Of a stretch of 57,755 nt of DNA, positions 38,694 to 48,329 are shown in pieces (the first letter of the stretch is position 1; every line of letters starts with the position of its first letter). Source of the stretch: an uncultured Acetobacteraceae bacterium (GTDB taxonomy: Bacteria; Pseudomonadota; Alphaproteobacteria; Acetobacterales; Acetobacteraceae); the NCBI GenBank assembly GCA_937873095.1, contig CALMVI010000087.1, positions 1-57,755 of the forward strand, given 5' to 3'. Both the position numbers and the translations under genes were made by a program. Under the pieces are notes generated by a model. It was not told where the DNA came from. It searched no databases and worked only from the letters and a program-made list of their open reading frames with translations.

Positions 38694-38723
38694 ACCGGCC
38701 AGCCTTTTGGCTGACTCGGTATG
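38691..38723 (-). promoter_or_regulatory. Inverted repeat covering the ccmG start codon
   Basis: Arms CATACCG (38691-38697) and CGGTATG (38717-38723) plus GCCAGCC/GGCTGAC (one mismatch) around a TTTT loop. On the mRNA the ccmG AUG is the last triplet of the stem and the AAGG ribosome-binding stretch falls in and beside the loop. Such a fold could limit ccmG translation. Confidence 0.45.
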
Positions 38724-38767
38724 AGTCTTCTTTGGTGCGCCGCCGCCCGCCAACCCGGCGCACGAAA

Positions 38768-38788
38768 CCGATGAGAAGAGCTCATCGG
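38768..38788 (-). terminator. Intercistronic hairpin between ccmF and ccmG
   Basis: Perfect 8-bp inverted repeat CCGATGAG/CTCATCGG with a 5-base loop, located 2 bases after the ccmF stop codon and not followed by a T-run. It may be an mRNA-stabilising or partial terminator structure that lowers expression of the distal ccm genes. Confidence 0.45.
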
Positions 38789-38790
38789 TA

Positions 38791-40749
38791 TCATGCCGGA
38801 ACGGCGCCCGCGCGCAGGCGCGACGGCGCGCCGACCCGCAACCGCCGGTCGGCCAGCGACAACGCGCCGCCCGCAGCCATCACCAGGGCGCCCAGCCAGA
38901 TCCACGGCGCCAGAGGGTTCACATGCAGGCGCAGCACCGCCTGCCCGTCCCGCTCGTCGCCCAGCACGACGTAGAGGTCGCGCAGGAAATTGGTGCGTAT
39001 GGCGACGTCGCTCGTGGTCTGGTTCTGCGACGCGAAGTTGCGCTTGGACGGCCTCATGATCGCCACCGGCGTGCCGCCCTGCGTGACCTCTATGGAGGCG
39101 ACGCGTGACGCAAAATTCGGCCCGGGCTCGCTGCTCAGCGACAGCAGCGTGAACTCGTAGCCGCCGAGCTTGAACTGGTCGCCGGGCTTGGCCTCCACGA
39201 TCTTGTTGGAGGACAGCGACATCCCCGCGATGCCGGCGATGGTGACGCCCATGCCCGCATGCGCGATGGCGGCACCCAGCACCGCCACCGGCAGGCCGCG
39301 CGCGCGGCGCACCGAGTTGGCCACCGGCGCGCGGAACAGCAGGGTCCGCTCGATCACCTCGGAGAAGGAGCCGAGGATCAGCCAGGTCGCGGCCCCGAAG
39401 GCCAGCGCCGGCAGCACGGCCATGTTGCCCGCGCACACGCCGCCCACCGCCACCGCGGCCAGCGCTGCCCACCAGGCATGGGTGACGAGCGGCATCAGCC
39501 GGCCGCGCTTCCAGGGCAGCAGGGGCCCTACCGCCATCGCCAGGAACACCGGGATCGCCAGCGGCAGCACGGTCGCGTTGAAGAACGGCGCGCCCACGCT
39601 GATCTTCTGCCCCAGCAGCAGGTCGGCGAATGGCGGGTACATCGTGCCGACGATCACGACGGCGCAGATCGAGCACAGGAAGATGTTGTTCAAAACGAGC
39701 CCGCCCTCTCTCGAGACGGGCGCGAACACGCCGCCCGAGCGAAGCAGCGGCGCCCGCAGCGCGAACAGCAGCAGCGAGCCGCCGATCACCAGCCCGAGCA
39801 GGCCAAGGATGAAGATGCCGCGCGCAGGATCGTTGGCGAATGCGTGCACCGAGTTCAGGATGCCCGAGCGCACCAGGAACGTGCCCGACAGCGACAGGCT
39901 GAACGTGCCGATCGCCAGCAGCACAGTCCAGATTTTCAGGCTTTCGCGCTTCTCCACCACGATGGCCGAGTGGACCAGCGCGGTGCCGGTCAGCCACGGC
40001 ATCAGGGATGCGTTCTCGACCGGGTCCCAGAACCAGTAGCCGCCCCAGCCGAGCTCGTAATAGGCCCACCACGACCCCATCGCGATGCCGCAGGTGAGGA
40101 AGCACCACGACACCAGCGCCCAGGGGCGCACCCAGCGGCCCCAGGCGGCGTCGATCCTGCCCTCGAGCAGGGCGGCCACCGCGAAGGCGAACGGCACCGC
40201 GAAGCCGACATAGCCCATGTAGAGGACCGGCGGGTGGAAGGCGAGGCCGGGGTCCTGCAGCAGCGGGTTCATGCCCCGCCCGTCTGCCGGTGCGGGCCAG
40301 CTGCGCCAGAACGGGTTCGACGTGGTCAGGCAGAACAGCAGGAAGCCGGCCGACGTGCCGCCGAGCACGCCCAGCACCCGCGCCCGCAGCGCCGACGGCA
40401 GGGTGCGGCCGAACACCGAGACCAGGCCGCCGCAGATGCCCAGGATCAGGCCCCAGAGCAGGATCGACCCCTCGTGGTTGCCCCAGGTTCCGGTGATCTT
40501 GTAGAGCAGCGGCTTGGCGACCGCGCTGTTCTCGGCCACGTTGACGACCGAAAAATCGTCCCACGCGCTCGCCAGCACCAGGGCCAGCGACGCGCCGGCG
40601 AGTGCGAGCAACTGGCCCACCGCCAGGCCGGGTGTGGCCGCCATCAGCCGCATGTCGCGCCGATGGGCGCCCCACAGGCCGACGATGGCCTGGGCGAAGG
40701 CGAAGGCGCAGGCCAGCGCCAGGGCGAAATGGCCGAGTTCGGGGATCAT
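38791..40749 (-). CDS. ccmF: Heme lyase CcmF
   Basis: Large polytopic membrane protein (652 aa, the usual length) that ligates heme to apocytochrome c. The WWD domain, which faces the periplasm, includes GSWWAYYELGWGGYWFWDPVENASLMPWL (written here only as family recognition, about residues 228-256). Conserved segments GSILLWG (about 93-99), HPPVLYMGYVG (about 172-182) and HSAIVVEKR follow the family. There are at least thirteen hydrophobic stretches. ATG 40749 gives MIPELGHFALALA, the normal N-terminus. Confidence 0.95.
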   Translation of the reverse strand: MIPELGHFALALACAFAFAQAIVGLWGAHRRDMRLMAATPGLAVGQLLALAGASLALVLASAWDDFSVVNVAENSAVAKPLLYKITGTWGNHEGSILLWGLILGICGGLVSVFGRTLPSALRARVLGVLGGTSAGFLLFCLTTSNPFWRSWPAPADGRGMNPLLQDPGLAFHPPVLYMGYVGFAVPFAFAVAALLEGRIDAAWGRWVRPWALVSWCFLTCGIAMGSWWAYYELGWGGYWFWDPVENASLMPWLTGTALVHSAIVVEKRESLKIWTVLLAIGTFSLSLSGTFLVRSGILNSVHAFANDPARGIFILGLLGLVIGGSLLLFALRAPLLRSGGVFAPVSREGGLVLNNIFLCSICAVVIVGTMYPPFADLLLGQKISVGAPFFNATVLPLAIPVFLAMAVGPLLPWKRGRLMPLVTHAWWAALAAVAVGGVCAGNMAVLPALAFGAATWLILGSFSEVIERTLLFRAPVANSVRRARGLPVAVLGAAIAHAGMGVTIAGIAGMSLSSNKIVEAKPGDQFKLGGYEFTLLSLSSEPGPNFASRVASIEVTQGGTPVAIMRPSKRNFASQNQTTSDVAIRTNFLRDLYVVLGDERDGQAVLRLHVNPLAPWIWLGALVMAAGGALSLADRRLRVGAPSRLRAGAVPA

Positions 40750-40800
40750 GTCAGCCTCGTCATGCGGCGCCCCTGCCGGTCCGGCGCGCCATTCTGGATG

Positions 40801-41295
40801 TCATCGCGACGCGGTCACCGAGTTCCACGTGCTGGCCGGCGGCGCCGGGCCCTGCGCCGGGTTCCAGTGGCCGGAGCGTTTCAGCGCGTCGGCCACGTCC
40901 TTCGGCATGTACGTCTCGTCGTGCTTGGCCAGCACTTCCTGCGCCCTGAAACTGTGGTCCGGCTGGATGGTGCCAAGGGCCACGACACCCTGACCCTCGC
41001 GAAACAGGTCGGGCAGGATGCCGGTGTAGCTGACCGGGATGGTGGTCCGCCCGTCGGTCACGACGAAGCGCGCCACCGGCTCGCCGTCCTGTTTGTCCAC
41101 GCGCAGCGACTTGGCCTGCACGAGCCCGCCCAGGCGGATGGTGCGGCCCGGCGCGGGCGCGTGTGTGGCGATGTCGCCAGGCGACATGAAGAACACCAGG
41201 TTGTCGCTGAACGCGCTCAGCGTCAGCGCGCTGGCGCTGCCCAGGCCCGCGCCGCAGGCCAGGATCACGCTCAGCCGGCGCATCTTGCGGGTCAT
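40801..41295 (-). CDS. ccmE: Cytochrome c maturation protein CcmE (heme chaperone)
   Basis: Periplasmic heme chaperone of 164 aa anchored by one N-terminal helix (RRLSVILACGAGLGSASALTLSAF). The OB-fold carries the covalent heme-binding His in LAKHDETYMP (family motif HDExY). It passes heme from CcmC to CcmF. Its ATG overlaps the stop of ccmD (ATGA). Confidence 0.95.
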   Translation of the reverse strand: MTRKMRRLSVILACGAGLGSASALTLSAFSDNLVFFMSPGDIATHAPAPGRTIRLGGLVQAKSLRVDKQDGEPVARFVVTDGRTTIPVSYTGILPDLFREGQGVVALGTIQPDHSFRAQEVLAKHDETYMPKDVADALKRSGHWNPAQGPAPPASTWNSVTASR

Positions 41296-41459
41296 TCGGC
41301 GCTGCTCCCGCGGGCGCGCGGGTCTGCGGCCCGCAGCCGGCGCGACACTGTGGCCAGCCGCGCCCGTGAGCCGAGCACCAGATACAGCGTGGCCGCCGCG
41401 AACAGCCCGTAGGAGGCCGCAATGTAGGACAGGTGGTCGTAGCCCAAAGGATTGATCAC
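41292..41459 (-). CDS. ccmD: Heme exporter protein CcmD
   Basis: Small membrane protein, 55 aa, that helps release holo-CcmE from CcmC. The translation from GTG 41459 begins MINPLGYDHLSYIAASYGLF and contains one membrane helix (YIAASYGLFAAATLYLVLG) followed by an arginine-rich cytoplasmic tail (SRARLATVSRRLR). The position between ccmC and ccmE and the overlap with ccmE (ATGA) fit ccmD. It is only about 20 bases from the tandem repeat that extends from the ccmC end. Confidence 0.9.
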   Translation of the reverse strand: MINPLGYDHLSYIAASYGLFAAATLYLVLGSRARLATVSRRLRAADPRARGSSAE

Positions 41460-41479
41460 ACTACGCCCTCCGAACCGAC

Positions 41480-41571
41480 CAAGCCACGCTCTGTGCGCCG
41501 CTCAAGCCACGCTGTCCGCGCCGCTCAAGCCACGCTCTCCGCGCCGCTCAAGCCACGCTCTCCGCGTGCGC
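41480..41571. repeat. 23-bp tandem repeat spanning the ccmC stop codon
   Basis: Four near-identical 23-bp units beginning CAAGCCACGCT start at 41480, 41503, 41526 and 41549 with one to four mismatches. The unit at 41549 lies inside the 3' end of ccmC, and the stop codon (41548-41550) sits at its boundary. So the repeat looks like successive duplication of the ccmC tail into the gap before ccmD. Confidence 0.9.
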
Positions 41572-42342
41572 CATCAGCAGCCCGCGCAGCCGGCGTTCCA
41601 TCACCGCGGCGCGCAGGCGTGCGACGACGATCGCCGCGAACCCCAATGTGGTGCCGAGTGCGGCCACCGCCAGCGGCCACAGCATGCTGCCGCTCATCGT
41701 CGAGGAGCCCGTCAGGCCTATGCTGTTGCCCTGGTGCAGCGTGCTCCACCACTGCACGCTGTAATGGATGATCGGCAGGTTCACGACACCCACCAGCGCC
41801 AGGATGGCGCCGGCGCGCGCCCCGCGCTCGGCGTCGTCGAAGGCGCGGATCAGCATCATGTGGCCGCAATACAGGAAGAACAGCACCAGCTCGCTGGTCA
41901 GCCGCGCATCCCACACCCACCAGGCGCCCCACATCGGCTTGCCCCACAGGCTGCCCGTGGCCAGGCACAGCGCGGTGACCAGGGCGCCCACCGGCCCGAT
42001 CTCGGCCGCCGCCATGTCGGCCAGCGGGTGGCGCCAGACCAGCGCCGCCAGCGAGGCTGCGGCCAGCCCGGCATAGCCGGCGGTGGACAACCAGGCGCAG
42101 GGCACGTGGACGTACATGATCCGCACCGCGTCGCCCTGCTGGTAGTCCGCGGGCGAGAACAGCAGGCCCCAGCCGAGCCCGAGCAGCGTCAGCAGCAGCG
42201 CAGGCCCGGTCAGCCAGGGCTGCACCCGGGCAGCCAGCCGCAGGAATCGCCCAGGGTTGGCGAAGCGGTGCAGGGTGCGGCGAACCGGCCTTGGTCCGGT
42301 CTGCTGGGCCGCGAGGGCGGGGATGGCATCCACGTCTGTCAC
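41548..42342 (-). CDS. ccmC: Heme ABC transporter permease CcmC
   Basis: Polytopic membrane protein (264 aa) that presents heme to CcmE. The WWD signature WGAWWVWDARLTSEL (about residues 147-161) and the flanking His of HVPCAWLS and HYSVQWWSTLHQG, which bind heme, are intact. Six hydrophobic stretches fit the family. GTG 42342 is chosen as the start; a downstream GTG at 42333 is possible, and the open frame reaches 42531 without domain support. It heads the operon; ccmA and ccmB are not adjacent because the next gene upstream is divergent. Confidence 0.92.
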   Translation of the reverse strand: MTDVDAIPALAAQQTGPRPVRRTLHRFANPGRFLRLAARVQPWLTGPALLLTLLGLGWGLLFSPADYQQGDAVRIMYVHVPCAWLSTAGYAGLAAASLAALVWRHPLADMAAAEIGPVGALVTALCLATGSLWGKPMWGAWWVWDARLTSELVLFFLYCGHMMLIRAFDDAERGARAGAILALVGVVNLPIIHYSVQWWSTLHQGNSIGLTGSSTMSGSMLWPLAVAALGTTLGFAAIVVARLRAAVMERRLRGLLMAHAESVA

Positions 42343-42459
42343 CGTATCAGGTCTTGGGGGTGGGTTGAAGCATAGGGAATGGCCGCGCCGGGCCGGTTTG
42401 AACCGCCGGCGCAGCGCATCTACCCTCGCGCCTGCGTCCATCAATGCAAGGGTCTGCCA

Positions 42460-42753
42460 ATGCTGTTCGCTCTGATCTGCACCGACAAGCCGGGCAGCCT
42501 GGACCTTCGCCTCGCCACGCGGCCGCAGCACATCGCCTATCTCGAGACCTACAAGTCCCGCATCGTCCAGGCCGGTCCGCTGCTCGACGAGGAGGGCCGG
42601 CCCAGCGGCAGCCTGCTGATCGTGGACGTGGCCGACCGCGCCGAAGCGGAAGGGTTCGCCGCCGCCGACCCCTACGCCCGGTGCCAGCTGTTCGAATCGA
42701 TCATCATACGCCCTTACCGAACCGTGTTCCGGGACGGCGAGGTGGCGCCGTGA
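42460..42753 (+). CDS. YciI family protein
   Basis: Small protein of 97 aa with a YciI/dimeric alpha-beta barrel fold. It starts MLFALICTDKPGSLDLRLATR; the conserved His of RPQHIAYLE and the Asp/Pro region AADPYARCQLFESIIIRPYR are visible. The start is at the ATG because the fold begins immediately. Its stop overlaps the GTG start of the next gene (GTGA). YciI proteins are often fused or linked to other domains and the reaction is mostly unknown. The divergent gap to ccmC (117 bases) holds the promoters of both. Confidence 0.88.
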   Translation: MLFALICTDKPGSLDLRLATRPQHIAYLETYKSRIVQAGPLLDEEGRPSGSLLIVDVADRAEAEGFAAADPYARCQLFESIIIRPYRTVFRDGEVAP

Positions 42754-43166
42754 AGCACTGGCTGGTGAAGACCGAGCCGGACTCGTTTTCCTGGGACATG
42801 CAGGCGAGCCGGGATTTCGAACCCTGGACCGGGGTGCGCAGCCACCAGGCCAAGCACAATTTGCAGGCGATGACGGTGGGGGACCTCGCCTTCTTCTATC
42901 ATTCCAACGTCGGCAAGGAAATCGTCGGCATCGTCGAGGTCGTGCGCGCCGCCTATCCCGACCCCACCGCCGAGAGTGGCGACTGGGTGTGTGTGGACAT
43001 GCGCGCGGTGCGGCCGTTCAAGCGCGCGGTCACCCTGGCGGAGATGAAGGCCGACCCGGCGCTGGAGGGCATGGCGATGCTGAAATACTCGCGGCTGTCG
43101 GTAGCCCCGGTCGAGCCGGCGCACTGGAAACACATCTGTGCGCTGGGAGGGCGCGGCGCGGCCTGA
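42750..43166 (+). CDS. EVE domain-containing protein
   Basis: PUA-superfamily EVE protein of 138 aa (thymocyte nuclear protein 1 type). The start KHWLVKTEPDSFSWDM and the pocket segments WTGVRSHQAKHNLQAM, VGDLAFFYHSN and GIVEVVRAAYPDP are all family features; the aromatic residues line a modified-base pocket. It probably recognises modified nucleotides in DNA or RNA. GTG 42750 overlaps the YciI stop by four bases, so the pair forms an operon. The coupling YciI-EVE is frequent in alphaproteobacteria. Confidence 0.92.
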   Translation: MKHWLVKTEPDSFSWDMQASRDFEPWTGVRSHQAKHNLQAMTVGDLAFFYHSNVGKEIVGIVEVVRAAYPDPTAESGDWVCVDMRAVRPFKRAVTLAEMKADPALEGMAMLKYSRLSVAPVEPAHWKHICALGGRGAA

Positions 43167-43306
43167 TCGGCGTCCCCGCCTCCGCAAGGGTGACGCGCGG
43201 AGGTCGATGCCCGGGAGGCCGGCCCGGAGAGGTTGACGCGGGCCGTGCGCCCGGTCCGTGATGCGCCCAAGACCGGCAGGCACCGGCGACCCAGGGAGCG
43301 CGCAAC

Positions 43307-45244
<1,938 letters not shown>

Positions 45245-45274
45245 TCGGGGGAGGCTGCTGAGCGGCCAGACCCG

Positions 45275-45481
45275 TCAGGCCTGCTTCTCCACCGGCTTGT
45301 CTATCTCGCACCTGAAGGAATTGAGCTGGTAGGCAGGGTGTTCGCGCAGATAGTCCACCGCCATCGGCTGTGCGCTGGCCATGCAGCTCATCGCCGTCAT
45401 CGGGAACTCCGTCATCGGACGCTTCTCGACGCAGGACTTCGCGTCCGACATGAGGCAGTAGACGAGAACGAGTTGTACCAC
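45275..45481 (-). CDS. Small conserved-looking hypothetical protein
   Basis: Protein of 68 aa, not identified. Four Cys (in VYCLM, KSCVEK, SCMAS, FRCEID) and a regular pattern suggest a compact disulfide or metal fold; no clear signal peptide. GTG 45481 has AAGGAG eight bases upstream, which decides the start. It is transcribed alone, antisense to nothing, between acs and pyrC, and the good ribosome binding site supports it being real. A secreted role or metal binding is only a guess. Confidence 0.7.
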   Translation of the reverse strand: MVQLVLVYCLMSDAKSCVEKRPMTEFPMTAMSCMASAQPMAVDYLREHPAYQLNSFRCEIDKPVEKQA

Positions 45482-45647
45482 GGTTTGTCTCCTTCAGCGG
45501 TGGGACGTCCGTCGTGTGTCTGGCGATGGTTCACTGCACCTGGATGGTTTTTGGCCGGGCGAGGCGTGGTTGGGCAGCGCTGTCATGACTTCGCCAGCGT
45601 GCCGGGGCCGAAGAAGTTTCGACCAGGGGCCGGCAAGGACCAGGATG

Positions 45648-46970
45648 ATGCCTAAACGTTTCGATATGGTTATCCGCGGCGGCGTCTGCGTACTGCCCTG
45701 GGGCCAGGCCGAGGCGGATATCGGGGTCTTGGACGGCCGCATCGCCGCGATCGGCGCGCGCGATGCGGACACCGCCGACGAGGTCGTCGAGGCCGCCGGG
45801 CTGCACGTGCTGCCTGGACTGATCGACCCGCACGTCCATCTTCGCGACCCGGGCGACGCGCGTGTGGAGAGCATCCTCACCGGCACGCGCGCCGCCGTGC
45901 TGGGCGGCATCGCCACCGTGTTCGACATGCCCAACACCAGCCCCGCCGTGACGGATGCGGCGACGTTGGCCTGGAAGCAGGGCTTCGTGCCCGCCAACGC
46001 GCATTGCGATTTCGGCATCTATGTCGGCGCCACGCGCGCCAACACGGGGGAGCTCGCCTGGCTGGAACGCCGGCACGGCGTGTGCGGCGTCAAGCTGTTC
46101 GCCGGCAGTTCGACGGGCGACCTGATGATCGAGGACGATGAAGGGATCGAGGCGGTGATGCGTCACGGCGTCCGCCGGATCGCCTTCCACGCCGAGGACG
46201 AGTACCGGCTGCAGGCGCGCCGCCCGATGTTCCGGACCGGCGACCCCTATGCGCGGCACATGGACTGGCGCGACGAGGAATGCGCGTTCCTGGGCACCAG
46301 GCGGATCGTGGCCCTGGCGCACAGGACCGGGCGACCCGCGCACATCGTGCACGTCTCGACCGCCGAGGAGCTCGACTTCCTGGCCGGCCATCGCGACATC
46401 GCAACCGCCGAAATGCTGGTGAACCACCTGACCCAGATCGGCCCGGACTGTTACGCCGAACTGGGCGGCTACGCGGTGATGAACCCGCCCATCCGCGACC
46501 GCCGGCACTACGAGGCGGCCTGGGCGGCGGTCCGCGACGGCCGCGTGGATACGATAGGATCGGACCACGCGCCCCACAGCCGGGCGGCCAAGGAACGCCC
46601 CTGGCCAGACACCGCGGCCGGGCTGACCGGGGTGCAGACTTCGGTGCCGGTCATGCTGGACCACGTGAACGCCGGGCGTTTGAGCCTGGGCCGCATGGTC
46701 GACCTGATGGCGGCAGGGCCGGCGCGGGTGTACGGCGCAGTCGCCAAGGGACGCATCGCCGTGGGGTTCGATGCGGATTTCTCGCTGGTCGACCTCAGGC
46801 GCACGCGAACCATAGAGAACGACTGGATCGCGACCCCGGCAGGCTGGACGCCGTTCGCCGGCATGCGGGTGACGGGATGGCCGGCCGCCACCATCGTGCG
46901 CGGACGCGTGGTGATGCGCGACGACGAGGTGCTGGGCGCCCCCGCGGGCCGGCTGGTAACCTTCCATTAG
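45648..46970 (+). CDS. pyrC: Dihydroorotase (class I)
   Basis: Cyclic amidohydrolase of 440 aa converting carbamoyl-aspartate to dihydroorotate in pyrimidine synthesis. Metal ligands DPHVHLRDPG (HxH, about residues 58-67), the bridging lysine in GVKLFAGSS, His in RPAHIVHVS and the Asp in GSDHAPHS are complete. ATG 45648 or 45645 may be the start (AAGGA upstream). Other members, allantoinase and dihydropyrimidinase, share these motifs, but FDMPNTSPA and the NPPIRD segment fit dihydroorotase. No pyrB is adjacent. The stop codon touches R2 copy B. Confidence 0.85.
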   Translation: MPKRFDMVIRGGVCVLPWGQAEADIGVLDGRIAAIGARDADTADEVVEAAGLHVLPGLIDPHVHLRDPGDARVESILTGTRAAVLGGIATVFDMPNTSPAVTDAATLAWKQGFVPANAHCDFGIYVGATRANTGELAWLERRHGVCGVKLFAGSSTGDLMIEDDEGIEAVMRHGVRRIAFHAEDEYRLQARRPMFRTGDPYARHMDWRDEECAFLGTRRIVALAHRTGRPAHIVHVSTAEELDFLAGHRDIATAEMLVNHLTQIGPDCYAELGGYAVMNPPIRDRRHYEAAWAAVRDGRVDTIGSDHAPHSRAAKERPWPDTAAGLTGVQTSVPVMLDHVNAGRLSLGRMVDLMAAGPARVYGAVAKGRIAVGFDADFSLVDLRRTRTIENDWIATPAGWTPFAGMRVTGWPAATIVRGRVVMRDDEVLGAPAGRLVTFH

Positions 46971-46978
46971 AGCGCGTG

Positions 46979-47088
46979 CTAGAGCATGTTCCGTTCACTT
47001 GCGTTCACTCCACAGGCTCTAGCTCGTTGTTTTACGAGCATCTTCACCCGGTCAGACGATTCCGTCTGACCGGGATCTGCTCTAGAGA
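46979..47088. repeat. R2 structured intergenic repeat, copy B
   Basis: Core hairpin GCTCGT-TGTTTT-ACGAGC (47022-47039). Second hairpin CCCGGTCAGACG (47047-47058) / CGTCTGACCGGG (47063-47074), loop ATTC. The first half (46979-47021) is bounded by TAGAGC/GCTCTA. Compared with copy A the second stem has one A-T to G-C pair change on both arms. It lies between pyrC and the SDR gene, both on plus. Confidence 0.88.
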
Positions 47089-47115
47089 GAACCCAATGCG
47101 TGCCGGAGGTGCCCG

Positions 47116-48039
47116 ATGACTGCCTGGACCACAAGCCAGATGCCCGAGCTCGCGGGCCGCACCGCCATCGTGACGGGCGCGACCAGCGGCATCGGCTACG
47201 AGGCAGCGCTGGCCTTGGCAGGGCACGGGGCGGACACCATCCTGGCGGTGCGCGACACGGTGCGCGGCGAGGCGTGTGCAGCCAGGATCCGGGCGGTGCA
47301 TGGCCGCGCCAAGGTGTCGGTCAGCGCGCTGGACCTCGCCAGCCTGGCCTCCGTCAAGGCCTTCGCCGAGCGGGCCGCCGCCCTGCCGCGCATCGACATC
47401 CTGATCAACAACGCCGGGCTGGGCCTGCAGTCCAAGCGGGCGGTGACCGTGGATGGGTTCGAGCGGCAGCTCGGCACCAACCATCTGGGGCATTTCGCGT
47501 TGACCGGTCTGCTGGTGCCCACGCTGCTGCAGGCGCCGGCGCCACGGGTGGTCTCGATCGCCAGCATCGCGCACCGGCGCGGCCGCATCGACTTCGACGA
47601 CCTGCAGACCGAGCGCCCGTATGACGGACGCAAGGCTTACGGCCAGTCCAAGCTCGCCAACCTCATGTTCGCGCTGGAGCTGGACCGCCGTGCGCGCAAC
47701 GCCCAATCCAAGCTGACAAGCGTCGCGGCGCATCCCGGTGTGTCCGACACCGGTTTCATCGCCGCCACCGGCATGCCGGGGCTGATGGTGCGCGTGGCGA
47801 CGACCGCGATCGGGGTGCTGGGCCAAAGCGCGCCGCGCGGCGCCCTGCCTGGCCTGTACGCCGCGACCATGCCCGACGTGCAGGGTGGCCAGTATTGGGG
47901 GCCCGACGGCGTGCTCGAGGTGCGCGGCAACCCGGCCCTGGCGCAGATCTCGACTCACGCGCAGGACCGTGCGGCATGGCTGCGGCTGTGGGAGGAGTCC
48001 GAACGGCTGACCGGCGTCGCCTACCCGCCGCTCGCCTGA
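47116..48039 (+). CDS. SDR family oxidoreductase (retinol dehydrogenase/WW-domain-like)
   Basis: Short-chain dehydrogenase of 307 aa: TGATSGIG cofactor motif (about residues 19-26), NNAG (about 97-100), GTNHLGHFALTG after it, catalytic Ser in VSIASIAH and YGQSKLAN for YxxxK. This arrangement is the one of the bacterial retinol dehydrogenase/protochlorophyllide reductase-like group. The substrate is unknown. The C-terminal extension GPDGVLEVRG is normal for the group. The gene follows R2 copy B by 28 bases, and a GGAGG site lies about 8 bases upstream of the ATG. Confidence 0.9.
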   Translation: MTAWTTSQMPELAGRTAIVTGATSGIGYEAALALAGHGADTILAVRDTVRGEACAARIRAVHGRAKVSVSALDLASLASVKAFAERAAALPRIDILINNAGLGLQSKRAVTVDGFERQLGTNHLGHFALTGLLVPTLLQAPAPRVVSIASIAHRRGRIDFDDLQTERPYDGRKAYGQSKLANLMFALELDRRARNAQSKLTSVAAHPGVSDTGFIAATGMPGLMVRVATTAIGVLGQSAPRGALPGLYAATMPDVQGGQYWGPDGVLEVRGNPALAQISTHAQDRAAWLRLWEESERLTGVAYPPLA

Positions 48040-48329
48040 CGACGCCCCCCAGCATCAACGGCGCTGCGATACCGCCGACCAGCGTGCATCGAGACCCGGC
48101 CAGGGTCAGCACCTACACCACCCTGTTCAAGGGACCCAAGTCGAGCACGATCCAGACGCGATGGTATGTTGACTATTTTTGCCACAACTTGGCGAAGCGA
48201 ACCGTATTTGGTGGCCTCGCAACCACGCCTGATGGGGGAAATCGCGTAAGACTGTCACTCCGGTGCTGGCACGGCGGATGCAAACTGATCCAGGGTCAGA
48301 GCGGTCAACCCGACTGCCGGAGAGTCGCA

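Noticed and set aside
41480-41571. Possible small CRISPR array
   Set aside because: The units are contiguous 23-mers without spacers, so this is a tandem repeat; no cas genes are nearby.
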